Assembly: GCF_030654605.1 (NCBI RefSeq) | Contig: NZ_JAURXB010000113.1 | Span: 1-41,099 of the forward strand | Direction: 5' to 3' | DNA: 41,099 nt | Origin: Bradyrhizobium sp. | GTDB taxonomy: Bacteria; Pseudomonadota; Alphaproteobacteria; Rhizobiales; Xanthobacteraceae | Shown: one piece after another, positions 8,518 to 16,671 of the stretch | How positions within the stretch are numbered: position 1 is the stretch's first letter | How the letters are laid out: the number at the start of each line of letters is the position of its first letter | The notes under the pieces: model-generated | Databases searched by the model: none | What the model saw: only the letters and a program-made list of their open reading frames with translations | Told to the model about the DNA's origin: nothing | Made by a program: the position numbers and the translations under genes

Positions 8518-10065
8518 TCAGCTTGCCGCGCTTTTGAACTCGGCCGGTGGCGCAAAGGCAGCCTCGAGGGCAGCGAACTCCCCGGGCAGCATGTCGCACA
8601 GAACCTGAACATGGGGAATGATGTTGGCGCCGGCGATGAAGCCGAAATCCAGCTGGTCGCGGTAGCTCTGCACGGTGATGTTGAGCGCGAGGCCATGGGT
8701 CGAGATCGACACCGGGAAGATGTGCAGCAATTCCGCACCCGCCGCATACAGCGTCTGGCGCGGGCCCGGCACGTTGGAAACCGTGATGTTCGCCGCCGGC
8801 GGCAACACGTCCGACAGGTTGGAGCGGCTGTACAGCAGCGCCAGGATCTGCACCAGGATCGGCGCGCCGAGCATCGAGATGTTGGACACCTGCGGCATCA
8901 GGGCGCGCAGCGGATGCGACATCTCCTTCGACTTGGTGGATTGCGCGATGATCGCCTCCAGCCGCGCCTTCGGATCCTCGATATTGGTGGCGATCGAGCA
9001 GATCATGCCGAACACCTGATTGTTGGAATCGGTGTTGCCCTCCTCGCGCAAAGAGATCGGTACCGCGGCCGTCATCGATTTGGCCGGCAGCGCGCCCTGC
9101 TGCAGCAGATAGCGCCTGACAACACCGGACGACAGCGCCAGCACCACGTCGTTCAGCTTGCCGCCGGACGCCTTGGCCAGTGCCTTGGCCTGGCTCAGCG
9201 AGATCGAAACGCCGGCAAAGCTGCGTTCCGACGAGATCGCCTTGTTCAGGATGGTCGACGGCGACACCATGCCGGCCATGCTGTCGCGCGATTTCGGATC
9301 GGAAATCTTGCCGACCACGTCGGAGACGCTTTTCAGCAGGGTGGGAATGCTGCCGGCGAATTTCACGGCGCTTTCGATCTGGAACATGGCGTTGTCGAAC
9401 AGGATCGATCCGAGATCGCTCTTGCCCGAGCGCGGCAGGTCGATGCTCTTCGGCGCCTCTGCGCCGCCAAACGGCTGACGCCACAGCGCCTGGTAGGAAT
9501 CGATCAAATTGGCGGCGATATCGCGCGGCTCCTGCCCGGTTTTGGCCCGCGCGGTCGGCGGCTCGATCGTCCTTGGGATCGGTGTCACGTCGTAGATCAT
9601 GCTGGTCAGCGCCGCCCCGGCGCCGCCGTCGATACAGGCGTGATGCATCTTGGAATAGAGCCCGATCTCGTTGTCCTTCATGCCCTCGAAGACGTAGAAC
9701 TCCCAGAGCGGACGGGCGCGGTTGAGCAGCTTGGCATGCATCCATCCGACGATCCGCTCCAGCGTGGCGCGGTCGTGCGGCGCCGGAAGGCTGCCGCGGA
9801 AGATATGGCGGTCGATATCGAACTGGTCGTCCTCGACCCAGGAGGGATGGTCGATGTCGAGGGGCGCCTTTTCCAGGCGGGCCTTCAGGATCGGCGCGAT
9901 GTGCAGCCGCGAGGCGATCATCGACTTGAAGTCCTCGAAGAAGTCGCCCTTGTAGTCGTCAGGCAGGCGGAAGATCGCCATGCTCCCGACATGCATCGGC
10001 ATCTCGGGCGTTTCCAGATACAGAAACGACGCGTCCATCGATGTCAGCTTTTTGGCGTCACTCAT
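8518..10065 (-). CDS. Wax ester synthase/diacylglycerol acyltransferase (WS/DGAT)
   Basis: A 515-residue bacterial WS/DGAT, which joins acyl-CoA to fatty alcohols or diacylglycerol to make neutral lipids. The family start LTSMDASFLYLE is at 8-19 and the catalytic motif HHACIDG at 141-147 has the needed histidines and aspartate. The C-terminal half contains the expected NVPGPRQTLY segment. The ATG at 10065 has an excellent GGGAGGGAAC ribosome-binding site; the frame is open 26 codons further upstream, but that part is arginine-rich and unlike the family. It lies in a minus-strand series with hydrolase genes on both sides, which suggests building and breaking of esters in one unit. Confidence 0.95.
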   Translation of the reverse strand: MSDAKKLTSMDASFLYLETPEMPMHVGSMAIFRLPDDYKGDFFEDFKSMIASRLHIAPILKARLEKAPLDIDHPSWVEDDQFDIDRHIFRGSLPAPHDRATLERIVGWMHAKLLNRARPLWEFYVFEGMKDNEIGLYSKMHHACIDGGAGAALTSMIYDVTPIPRTIEPPTARAKTGQEPRDIAANLIDSYQALWRQPFGGAEAPKSIDLPRSGKSDLGSILFDNAMFQIESAVKFAGSIPTLLKSVSDVVGKISDPKSRDSMAGMVSPSTILNKAISSERSFAGVSISLSQAKALAKASGGKLNDVVLALSSGVVRRYLLQQGALPAKSMTAAVPISLREEGNTDSNNQVFGMICSIATNIEDPKARLEAIIAQSTKSKEMSHPLRALMPQVSNISMLGAPILVQILALLYSRSNLSDVLPPAANITVSNVPGPRQTLYAAGAELLHIFPVSISTHGLALNITVQSYRDQLDFGFIAGANIIPHVQVLCDMLPGEFAALEAAFAPPAEFKSAAS

Positions 10066-10146
10066 GTTTGTTCCCTCCCGCGGATCACGTGACGCCTTGG
10101 TGGCGCTTCTTTGTCTTTCAGACCGCCCCTGTTGCCGGGACATTAG

Positions 10147-10944
10147 TCAGGATTGTGCATTTTCCGGAGGCGCATATGCAATGGCAAACGGCCCCGATCG
10201 GTCAAATTGCCTGAATTCGCCCTCGGGCTGGGCCAGCCGATCGGCGACCGCCCACAGGGCGGCCGGGTTGACGCCGAGCCCGACGTGGCTGGCAAGATGG
10301 ACCTCGATATTTTCAGCGGTATCGGACGGGGTCAGCAGGCAGGTGCGCCAGTTCACGATGCCGTCGGTGCGCGAATAGATCGACGTGGCCGGAACCGGCA
10401 GATCGCCCGCGATCGCGGCACGAAGCTCCGGATTGTCTTCCGCACCTTCACCTGACAGCGCCTCATAGAGCCGCGTCGCGTTGGTCGCCCTGACATCATT
10501 GGCGAACGGACTTCCCAGCGTCACGACACATCGCACCATCTCCGGCGCCTGCAGAGCCAGATCGCGCGCATAGACGCCGCCAAGGCTCCACCCGACGATG
10601 CTGACCTTGCGGCCGGCGGCGGCATGAATTTCGGCCAGGCGGTCGCGCAGCGCGGCCCGCATCCGTGTCACGCCACCAAGGTTGCGGCCCATCCGCCACG
10701 CATGGGCGTCGTAACCGAGTTCCCTGAGGTATCTGCGCATCGGGGCCATCGACAGGTCACTGGCGAGAAACCCGGGCAGCAACAGCACCGGATGGCCGTC
10801 GCCTCGCGGTGCGCGCATCAGCAGCGGCGACAGCAGCAGGCTGAAGTTGAACTCGAAGATCCCCCTCGCCTCGGCCAGCAGCAGCCCGAGTCCGGGCGGA
10901 CGAAGCCGGTCCGCCGGGGGCGTATCGCCGCGGTCGATCGCCAC
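10147..10944 (-). CDS. Alpha/beta hydrolase (esterase/lipase-like)
   Basis: A 265-residue hydrolase. After a basic, proline-rich N-terminus comes the strand and oxyanion region PVLLLPGFLASD, then the nucleophile elbow GWSLGG, a probable acid in SRTDGIV and a histidine in ASHVGLG, all in lipase-like order. The GTG at 10944 was chosen because it begins one base after the stop codon of the DUF6489-like gene (TAAcGTG), suggesting translational coupling. A second GTG at 10974 would give 275 residues and overlap that gene. The next gene downstream is the WS/DGAT, so an acyl ester or glyceride substrate is plausible but unproven. Confidence 0.82.
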   Translation of the reverse strand: MAIDRGDTPPADRLRPPGLGLLLAEARGIFEFNFSLLLSPLLMRAPRGDGHPVLLLPGFLASDLSMAPMRRYLRELGYDAHAWRMGRNLGGVTRMRAALRDRLAEIHAAAGRKVSIVGWSLGGVYARDLALQAPEMVRCVVTLGSPFANDVRATNATRLYEALSGEGAEDNPELRAAIAGDLPVPATSIYSRTDGIVNWRTCLLTPSDTAENIEVHLASHVGLGVNPAALWAVADRLAQPEGEFRQFDRSGPFAIAYAPPENAQS

Positions 10945-10945
10945 G

Positions 10946-11200
10946 TTACTTCTTGTCGGCGGCGCGCGATCCACCGAGGCCCGCCATGGTCACGAACATG
11001 TCGCCAAACCGCTCGGCGATTTTCGGATCGAAGGTGAACCAGCTCTGCATCAGCGCTTCCGGCGAAACCTTCTCGATGTTGGCCAGCATCTGCTGCTGAA
11101 GTTTGTCCATGACCGCGGTTTGCATCGGCTGCACATCCGGAAGCCCGAAGAACTGCCGGGCCTCGAGCGGCGTGCAATCTATTTCAACGTTAACCTTCAT
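10946..11200 (-). CDS. Small DUF6489-like protein
   Basis: An 84-residue protein starting MKVNVEIDCTPLEARQF, with FGLPDVQPMQTAVMDKLQQQM following and SPEALMQSWF in the second half. The pattern matches, from memory, the DUF6489 family, small proteins of unknown function found in alphaproteobacteria, often beside lipid or polyester genes. It is mostly helical, with no signal peptide or membrane segment. The ATG has AGGAG about 6 bases upstream. It is the first gene of the minus-strand lipid module, and the hydrolase follows after one base. It might be an accessory or granule-associated protein, but no function can be read from it. Confidence 0.8.
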   Translation of the reverse strand: MKVNVEIDCTPLEARQFFGLPDVQPMQTAVMDKLQQQMLANIEKVSPEALMQSWFTFDPKIAERFGDMFVTMAGLGGSRAADKK

Positions 11201-11278
11201 GTCGGCTCCTGACCGCTATTCGACAGCTTGCCACAGTATCGCCGCGACAGGCGGCGCGGCGCAAGCGGCCTGACCGGA

Positions 11279-11294
11279 CCGGGAGGCGTCCCGG
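11279..11294. other. Small hairpin between DadA-like gene and the lipid module
   Basis: Perfect 6-base arms (CCGGGA at 11279-11284 and TCCCGG at 11289-11294) with a 4-base loop. It follows the stop of the oxidoreductase gene on the minus strand, but no T-run follows, so it is only a weak terminator candidate. The rest of the 125-base space should contain the promoter of the DUF6489-like gene; no clear -35/-10 pair was seen. Confidence 0.3.
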
Positions 11295-11325
11295 GGCTAC
11301 ATTCGGCAGATTTGGTCAACTATGG

Positions 11326-12582
11326 TCAACCGAACCGCTCGACGGCAAAGGGCGTGGGATCGGCGAACGGCGTCTCCCCGGTCATCATCTCCGCCAGCAG
11401 GCGGCCGGTCGCGGGACCCAGCGTCAGGCCGTGGTGGTGGTGGCCGAAATCGAACCACAGCCCGGCATGGCGGGGCGCCTTGCCGATCACCGGCAGCATA
11501 TCCGGCAGGCACGGCCGCGCGCCCTTCCAGGGCTTTGCATCGATCGCTTCTCCCAGCGGAAACAGCTGGTGCGCCAGTGGCAGCGCCCGTTCCAGCTGGA
11601 CCGGACTGGGCGGCGCATCGCGACGGGCAAACTCGACCCCGGTGGCGAGGCGAATGCCGCGGTTCATCGGCGCCAGCACATAGCCGTTGTCAGCGTCGAG
11701 CACCGGACGATGCAGCACGGCATTGCCGCGCGACGCCAGGTGCAGATGGTAACCGCGCTTGACGTTGAACGGGATCGAATAACCGAGGCGGCCGAATACC
11801 AAATCGGACCACGGCCCGAGCGCCACCACGACCTCACGTGCACTCACCTTGCCCACGGGTGTCGCGACCTGCCATCGCCCGCCGGGTTCCTGTTCCAGGG
11901 TCTGCGCATCGCCAACCATAAAGCGCCCACCCTTGCGGTGGAACAGCTCGGCATAGGCCTTGGCCAGCCCGCCCGGATCGAGCACGAAGCCGGGTTCGGT
12001 GAAATGGATCGCACCGGCGAATTCGCCGCTGAGGTGAGGCTCGCGCTGGATAATCGTCTTGCTGTCGAGGATTTCGCCCTCGACCCCGTACTGCTTCGCC
12101 CGCTCGAAATCCCGCAGCGCATTGGCGAGCGTCGCATCCTCGCGATACATCTTGATCCAGCCGCACCGCCGCAACAACTCCGACGCGCCGGCTTCAACCA
12201 TCAGCGTCTCATGCTCGACCAGGCTGCGGCGAATTAGCGGCATCACCGCCAGCGCACCGCGAAGCGCCCGCTCCGGCGCGGAGGCGAGATAATAGCGCAC
12301 CAGCCACGGCAGGAAGTCCGGCAGGTCGGCGAGGCTGTAGCGTACCTGCGGCGCCCTGTTCAGGGCGTAGCGGAGAATCTGTCCGAAATCCCGGGGAAAC
12401 ATATAGGGAAACACCGACGCGCACTCGATCATTCCGGCATTGCCGAAACTGGTTTCCTCCCCGGCGAGTTCGTGCCGGTCGACCAGAACGACATCGCGCC
12501 CCCGCTGTTGCAGATGCAGGGCAGCGCCGACGCCGACCATGCCCGCACCCAGCACGAGAACATCGGCCTTGAATTCCGCCAT
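11326..12582 (-). CDS. FAD-dependent amino acid oxidoreductase (DadA-like)
   Basis: A 418-residue protein of the DAO family. The N-terminal Rossmann motif GAGMVGVGAALHL binds FAD, followed by VVLVDRHELAGEETSFGNAG, the ETSFGNAG segment being typical of D-amino acid dehydrogenase-like enzymes. The C-terminal GLWFDFGHHHHGLTLGPATGR is the FAD-closing segment; its run of four histidines sits where the family usually has GH. It probably oxidises an amine or D-amino acid and passes electrons to the respiratory chain. The ATG at 12582 has CGGAGTG upstream and the Rossmann motif starts 11 residues later; longer frames upstream are not homologous. It is divergent from the peptide ABC transporter, suggesting they share a substrate class. 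Confidence 0.88.
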   Translation of the reverse strand: MAEFKADVLVLGAGMVGVGAALHLQQRGRDVVLVDRHELAGEETSFGNAGMIECASVFPYMFPRDFGQILRYALNRAPQVRYSLADLPDFLPWLVRYYLASAPERALRGALAVMPLIRRSLVEHETLMVEAGASELLRRCGWIKMYREDATLANALRDFERAKQYGVEGEILDSKTIIQREPHLSGEFAGAIHFTEPGFVLDPGGLAKAYAELFHRKGGRFMVGDAQTLEQEPGGRWQVATPVGKVSAREVVVALGPWSDLVFGRLGYSIPFNVKRGYHLHLASRGNAVLHRPVLDADNGYVLAPMNRGIRLATGVEFARRDAPPSPVQLERALPLAHQLFPLGEAIDAKPWKGARPCLPDMLPVIGKAPRHAGLWFDFGHHHHGLTLGPATGRLLAEMMTGETPFADPTPFAVERFG

Positions 12583-12782
12583 CACGGCACTCCGAAAGCT
12601 GAATGTTACGTTCTTGTTCCGCCTGCTTACCTTGAAGCTAGCCATTGCGGTAGCGGCGCGCAAACCGGCCTGATCAGGGGAAATCGCGCTTGCGCGGCAG
12701 CCAAACTCTGGCAACAATGGATCAGCCACAGCTGCCATGATTGCAGCCATGAACAACGCGCCACAGCGGAGAACCCTGACAC

Positions 12783-14378
12783 ATGTCGGTACGTCAATCC
12801 TTGTTCGCAGCGACCAGCTTCTCGATCGTCGCTTTGGCGATGGCTCCGGCATCGGCCCAGACCCTGCGCTATGCCAACCAGGGCGACCTCAAATCGCTCG
12901 ACCCCTATACCCTCAACGAAAGCACCACCCACGCCCATATCGGGCAGGTCTATGAAGGCCTGATCGCGCGCGACAAGGACCTGAAGATCATTCCCGGCCT
13001 TGCCGAACGCTGGGAGACCCCGGAGCCGACACGCTGGCGCTTCCATCTGCGCAAGAACGTCAAGTTCTCGAACGGCAACCCCTTCACCGCCGACGACGTG
13101 GTGTTCTCGGCAGACCGCGTCAGGGCCGCCGGCTCCAACCTGCAGACCCGCATTGCCAAGGATGCCAAGGTCGTCAAGGTCGACGACCATACCGTGGACT
13201 TCATCCTGACCTCGCCAAATCCCATTCTGAATTCGCAATGGGATACCTGGTACATCATGGACAAGGAATGGTCCGAAGCGAACAACGCGGCGGCGCCGAC
13301 GCCGGCCGCGGCGACGTCGCCGAGTTTTGCCTCGCTCAACGCCAATGGCACCGGCGCCTTCACCGTCGAAAGCCACCAGCCCGGCGTCAAGACCGTGTTC
13401 AAGGTAAATCCGAACGCCTGGCGCAAGCCCGAGCACAATCTCAAGGAGATCATCTTCACGCCGATCGGCTCCGACGCCACACGTGTGGCGGCGTTGCTAT
13501 CCGGCGAAGTCGACGTCATCGAGCCGGTTCCGCTGCAGGATATCTCCCGCGTCGACTCCAGCCCCAATGCACAGGTGCTGAAGGGCCCCGAGCTGCGGAC
13601 GATCTTTCTCGGCATGGATCAGGTCCGGGATGAACTGCTGTATTCGAACATCAAGGGCAAGAACCCGTTCAAGGACATCAAGGTCCGCGAGGCCTTCTTC
13701 AAGGCGGTCGACATCGAGTTGATCAAGAACCGCGTGATGCGCGGCCTCTCGACGCCGTCGGCCCTGATGATCGCGCCGCAGCTGTTCCCGCTTTCCAAGG
13801 ACTTCACCCGTCCGAAATTCGATCCCGACGGCGCCAAGAAGCTCCTGACCGAGGCCGGCTATCCCGACGGTTTCGAAGTCACGATGGATTGCCCCAACGA
13901 CCGCTATGTCAACGACGCCGCGATCTGCCAGGCGGTGGTCGGTATGCTGGCGCGCATCGGCGTCAAGGTGAATCTGCTGGCGCAGCCCAAGGCGCAGTAT
14001 TTCGCCAAGGTGCTGAAACCCGGCGGCTACCAGACGTCGTTCTATCTGCTGGGCTGGACGCCCGGTACCTCGGACGCGCACAACGTCCTGCACGACATCA
14101 TGGGATGCCGCGACGATCCGAAATCCAACCGCGGCGAGGCCAATCTCGGCGGCTACTGCAACAAGAAGCTGGACGCCATCGCCGACAAGGTGCTGCTGGA
14201 GACCGACAACGCCAAGCGCGATCTCCTGATCAAGGAAGCGTTCGAAATCGGCGCCAGGGATTTCGGCTATATCCCGTTGCATCAGCAGGCGCTGGCTTGG
14301 GGGGTATCGAAGAAGGTGAAGCTGACGCAGCGTGCCGACAATCAGGTCATGCTGTATTGGGCAACCAAACAGGACTAG
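12783..14378 (+). CDS. Peptide/opine-type ABC transporter substrate-binding protein
   Basis: A 531-residue periplasmic binding protein of the SBP_bac_5 family (DppA/OppA type). It has a clear signal peptide with cleavage near residue 25 (ALAMAPASA-Q), then TLRYANQGDLKSLDPYTLNE and the family segment WRFHLRKNVKFSNGNPFTADDVVFS. Members bind peptides, opines, glutathione or sugars. The ATG has GGAGA about 10 bases upstream. It is the first of six same-strand genes that encode a full importer and a gamma-glutamyltransferase. Gene order suggests peptides or gamma-glutamyl compounds as ligands, but the binding site cannot be read for specificity. Confidence 0.94.
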   Translation: MSVRQSLFAATSFSIVALAMAPASAQTLRYANQGDLKSLDPYTLNESTTHAHIGQVYEGLIARDKDLKIIPGLAERWETPEPTRWRFHLRKNVKFSNGNPFTADDVVFSADRVRAAGSNLQTRIAKDAKVVKVDDHTVDFILTSPNPILNSQWDTWYIMDKEWSEANNAAAPTPAAATSPSFASLNANGTGAFTVESHQPGVKTVFKVNPNAWRKPEHNLKEIIFTPIGSDATRVAALLSGEVDVIEPVPLQDISRVDSSPNAQVLKGPELRTIFLGMDQVRDELLYSNIKGKNPFKDIKVREAFFKAVDIELIKNRVMRGLSTPSALMIAPQLFPLSKDFTRPKFDPDGAKKLLTEAGYPDGFEVTMDCPNDRYVNDAAICQAVVGMLARIGVKVNLLAQPKAQYFAKVLKPGGYQTSFYLLGWTPGTSDAHNVLHDIMGCRDDPKSNRGEANLGGYCNKKLDAIADKVLLETDNAKRDLLIKEAFEIGARDFGYIPLHQQALAWGVSKKVKLTQRADNQVMLYWATKQD

Positions 14379-14394
14379 AAGGTCCCGAGTTCAT

Positions 14395-14423
14395 GGTCCC
14401 GGTGGCTTCCCGCTTCCGGGACC
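14395..14423. other. Hairpin between binding-protein and permease genes
   Basis: Perfect 8-base arms, GGTCCCGG (14395-14402) and CCGGGACC (14416-14423), with a 13-base loop. There is no following T-run. Stems after binding-protein genes commonly protect the upstream mRNA, giving more binding protein than permease; that role is inferred here. Confidence 0.5.
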
Positions 14424-14473
14424 GTTGATTTTGGGCTGACGCCCGCCCATCGCACGTCAAGTGAAAGGAACAC

Positions 14474-15454
14474 ATGCTCGCTTTCACTCTTCGCCGGGCC
14501 ATCCAGGCGATTGGCGTCATGATCGCGGTCGGGATCATCTCGTTCTCGATGTTTCGCTTCGCGGGCGATCCGGTCAACCAGATCGTCTCGCTGGATACGC
14601 CGGCCGCCGAACGTGAGGCCGTGCGCAAGTCGCTCGGGCTCGACGATCCGGTGGTGCTGCAATTCGCCCGCTATTTCGGCAACGCGGCGCAGTTCAAATT
14701 CGGCGTCTCCTATCAGTTTCGCCAGCCGGTCTCTTCCCTGCTGATGGAGCGGATGCCGGCGACGCTGGAGCTCGCCGCCTGCGCCACCGTTTTCGCGATG
14801 GTGTTCGGCATCCTGATGGGGGTCTATTCGGCGCTGAAACGCGACACGTTTCTGGCCAAGGTATTCCAGGCGGTGTCGCTGATCGGAATCTCGCTGCCGA
14901 CCTTCCTGATCGGCATCCTGCTGATTTACCTGTTCGCGGTGGTGCTGGGCTGGCTGCCGTCGTTCGGACGCGGCGAGGTGGTGCGGCTGGGCTGGTGGAC
15001 CACCGGGCTACTGACGATTTCCGGCCTCAAGGCCCTGATCATGCCTTCGATAACACTCGGCCTGTTCCAGATGACGTTGATCATGCGGTTGGTGCGGGCC
15101 GAGATGCTCGAGGTGCTGCGCACCGACTATGTCCGCTTTGCGCGGGCACGCGGCCTGACGACGCGGGCGGTCCATTTCGGTCACGCGCTGCGGAACACGC
15201 TCGTGCCCGTGATCACCATCGCCGGCCTGCAGTTTGGCGCGGTTATTGCATTTGCAATCATTACCGAAACCGTCTTCCAGTGGCCGGGCATGGGACTGTT
15301 GTTCGTACAAGCCGTGCAGAACGTCGATATTCCGATCATGGCCGCCTACTTGCTGATGGTGTCGCTGATCTTCGTCACCATCAATCTCGTGGTCGATATC
15401 CTCTATACGGTGGTCGATCCGCGCCTGCGCTCCACCCTCCGCCGCCCGACATGA
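14474..15454 (+). CDS. ABC transporter permease, DppB/OppB type
   Basis: A 326-residue inner-membrane subunit. It begins with an inward helix (residues 9-28), contains the DppB-type segment GLDDPVVLQFARYFGNA, and has about six membrane helices. The coupling loop that contacts the ATPase is DYVRFARARGLTTRAVHFGHALRN in the third quarter, followed by TETVFQWPGMG, both hallmarks of BPD_transp_1 permeases. AAGGA lies about 7 bases before the ATG. The next permease starts 16 bases after the stop, so the two form the membrane channel together. Confidence 0.95.
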   Translation: MLAFTLRRAIQAIGVMIAVGIISFSMFRFAGDPVNQIVSLDTPAAEREAVRKSLGLDDPVVLQFARYFGNAAQFKFGVSYQFRQPVSSLLMERMPATLELAACATVFAMVFGILMGVYSALKRDTFLAKVFQAVSLIGISLPTFLIGILLIYLFAVVLGWLPSFGRGEVVRLGWWTTGLLTISGLKALIMPSITLGLFQMTLIMRLVRAEMLEVLRTDYVRFARARGLTTRAVHFGHALRNTLVPVITIAGLQFGAVIAFAIITETVFQWPGMGLLFVQAVQNVDIPIMAAYLLMVSLIFVTINLVVDILYTVVDPRLRSTLRRPT

Positions 15455-15470
15455 ACCCGGGATCCCGTTG

Positions 15471-16442
15471 ATGACAGACGCCGTCGCGCCACATCCAGCC
15501 GAACCGGGCGTGCCGCACCCGCATGCCGGCAGCAGCTGGCTCAAGCGCGCCCTCGACAGCGACGTGTTCTATTCGTTCCGGCGCTCGAAAATGACGATGG
15601 TCGCGGCCGCCGTGACGCTGCTGTTCTTTCTGCTGGCGCTGCTGGCGCCGCTTCTGGCGGTGCAGAATCCGTTCGATCCGGCACAACTTCAATTGATGAA
15701 TTCGCGGATTTCGCCGCTGTGGACCGCGGATGGGCAAAGCCCGTTCCTGCTCGGTACCGACGAACAGGGCCGCGACGTATTTTCGGCGATTCTCTACGGC
15801 TTGCGGATTTCGCTCACGGTCGGCGTGCTCAGCGTGCTGCTCTCCGGCACGCTCGGCATCCTCCTCGGACTGATCGCCGGCTATGTCGGCGGCGCCGTCG
15901 ACGGTCTGATCATGCGGATTGCCGATGTGCAGCTGACCTTCCCCGCCATCCTGATCGCGCTCCTCATCAACGGCGTCGCCAAGTCGGTATTCGGCAATCG
16001 CCTCGATGCCATGAGTACGCTGGCGGTGCTGGTGTTCGCGATCGCGTTGAGTTCCTGGGTGCACTATGCCCGCACCGTGCGCGGGTCGGTGATGGTGGAG
16101 AAGAACAAGGACTACGTGGCGGCGGCGCAGCTGATCGGCTTGTCGGCACCCGTCATCATGCTGCGCCATGTGCTGCCCAACGCGATGGGGCCGATCCTGG
16201 TGATCGCCACCATCAACCTTGCGCTCGCCATCATCACCGAGGCCACGCTGTCGTTCCTGGGCGTCGGCATGCCCGACACCATGCCCTCGCTCGGCACCCT
16301 GATCCGGATCGGCAACAATTATCTGTTCGCTGGCGAATGGTGGATCGTGGCGTTTCCGGGCCTCGCGCTGGCGTCGCTGATCCTGGCGATCAACCTGCTC
16401 GGCGACTGGCTGCGCGACGCGCTCAACCCGAAACTCCGATGA
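15471..16442 (+). CDS. ABC transporter permease, DppC/OppC type
   Basis: A 323-residue second permease. After a cytoplasmic N-terminus come a membrane helix (about 43-67), the segment LGTDEQGRDVFSAILYG that is diagnostic of DppC/OppC proteins, and the coupling loop DYVAAAQLIGLSAPVIMLRHVLPN. The ATG at 15471 was preferred to the TTG directly before it. It is followed by a 229-base gap holding a palindromic repeat and then the two ATPase genes, an unusually long gap inside this operon type. Confidence 0.95.
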   Translation: MTDAVAPHPAEPGVPHPHAGSSWLKRALDSDVFYSFRRSKMTMVAAAVTLLFFLLALLAPLLAVQNPFDPAQLQLMNSRISPLWTADGQSPFLLGTDEQGRDVFSAILYGLRISLTVGVLSVLLSGTLGILLGLIAGYVGGAVDGLIMRIADVQLTFPAILIALLINGVAKSVFGNRLDAMSTLAVLVFAIALSSWVHYARTVRGSVMVEKNKDYVAAAQLIGLSAPVIMLRHVLPNAMGPILVIATINLALAIITEATLSFLGVGMPDTMPSLGTLIRIGNNYLFAGEWWIVAFPGLALASLILAINLLGDWLRDALNPKLR

Positions 16443-16512
16443 TGGACGTGGCGAACCCCATGCTTGCCATCGGAAGAACCTGGGCTTGGCAAGACGCCCA
16501 ACACGACAAGAC

Positions 16513-16616
16513 TGTCGTCGCCCGGCTTGACCGGGCGATCCAGTACGCCGCGGCCTCCGCGTTGACCATGACCGTCTCTGGAATACTGGGTCGCCCGGTC
16601 AAGCCGGGCGATGACA
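16513..16616. repeat. Palindromic intergenic repeat, family 2
   Basis: Two 33-base arms (16513-16545 and 16584-16616) are inverted copies matching at 31 of 33 positions. Their core is CGCCCGGCTTGACCGGGCGA, itself partly palindromic, so each arm can also fold alone. It lies within the ABC transporter operon, between the second permease and first ATPase genes. The core resembles abundant repeats of Bradyrhizobium genomes (from memory). The frame at its right end has no separate gene. Confidence 0.88.
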
Positions 16617-16671
16617 CCGGTGTTTGTTCATTCTTCATCAGGGTCGGCCTCAAGGCCGATGCCGAAGTCGC

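Noticed and set aside
8086..10092. Plus-strand open frame of 668 codons
   Set aside because: It is antisense to the epoxide hydrolase and WS/DGAT genes, whose motifs are complete. The product has no recognisable domain.
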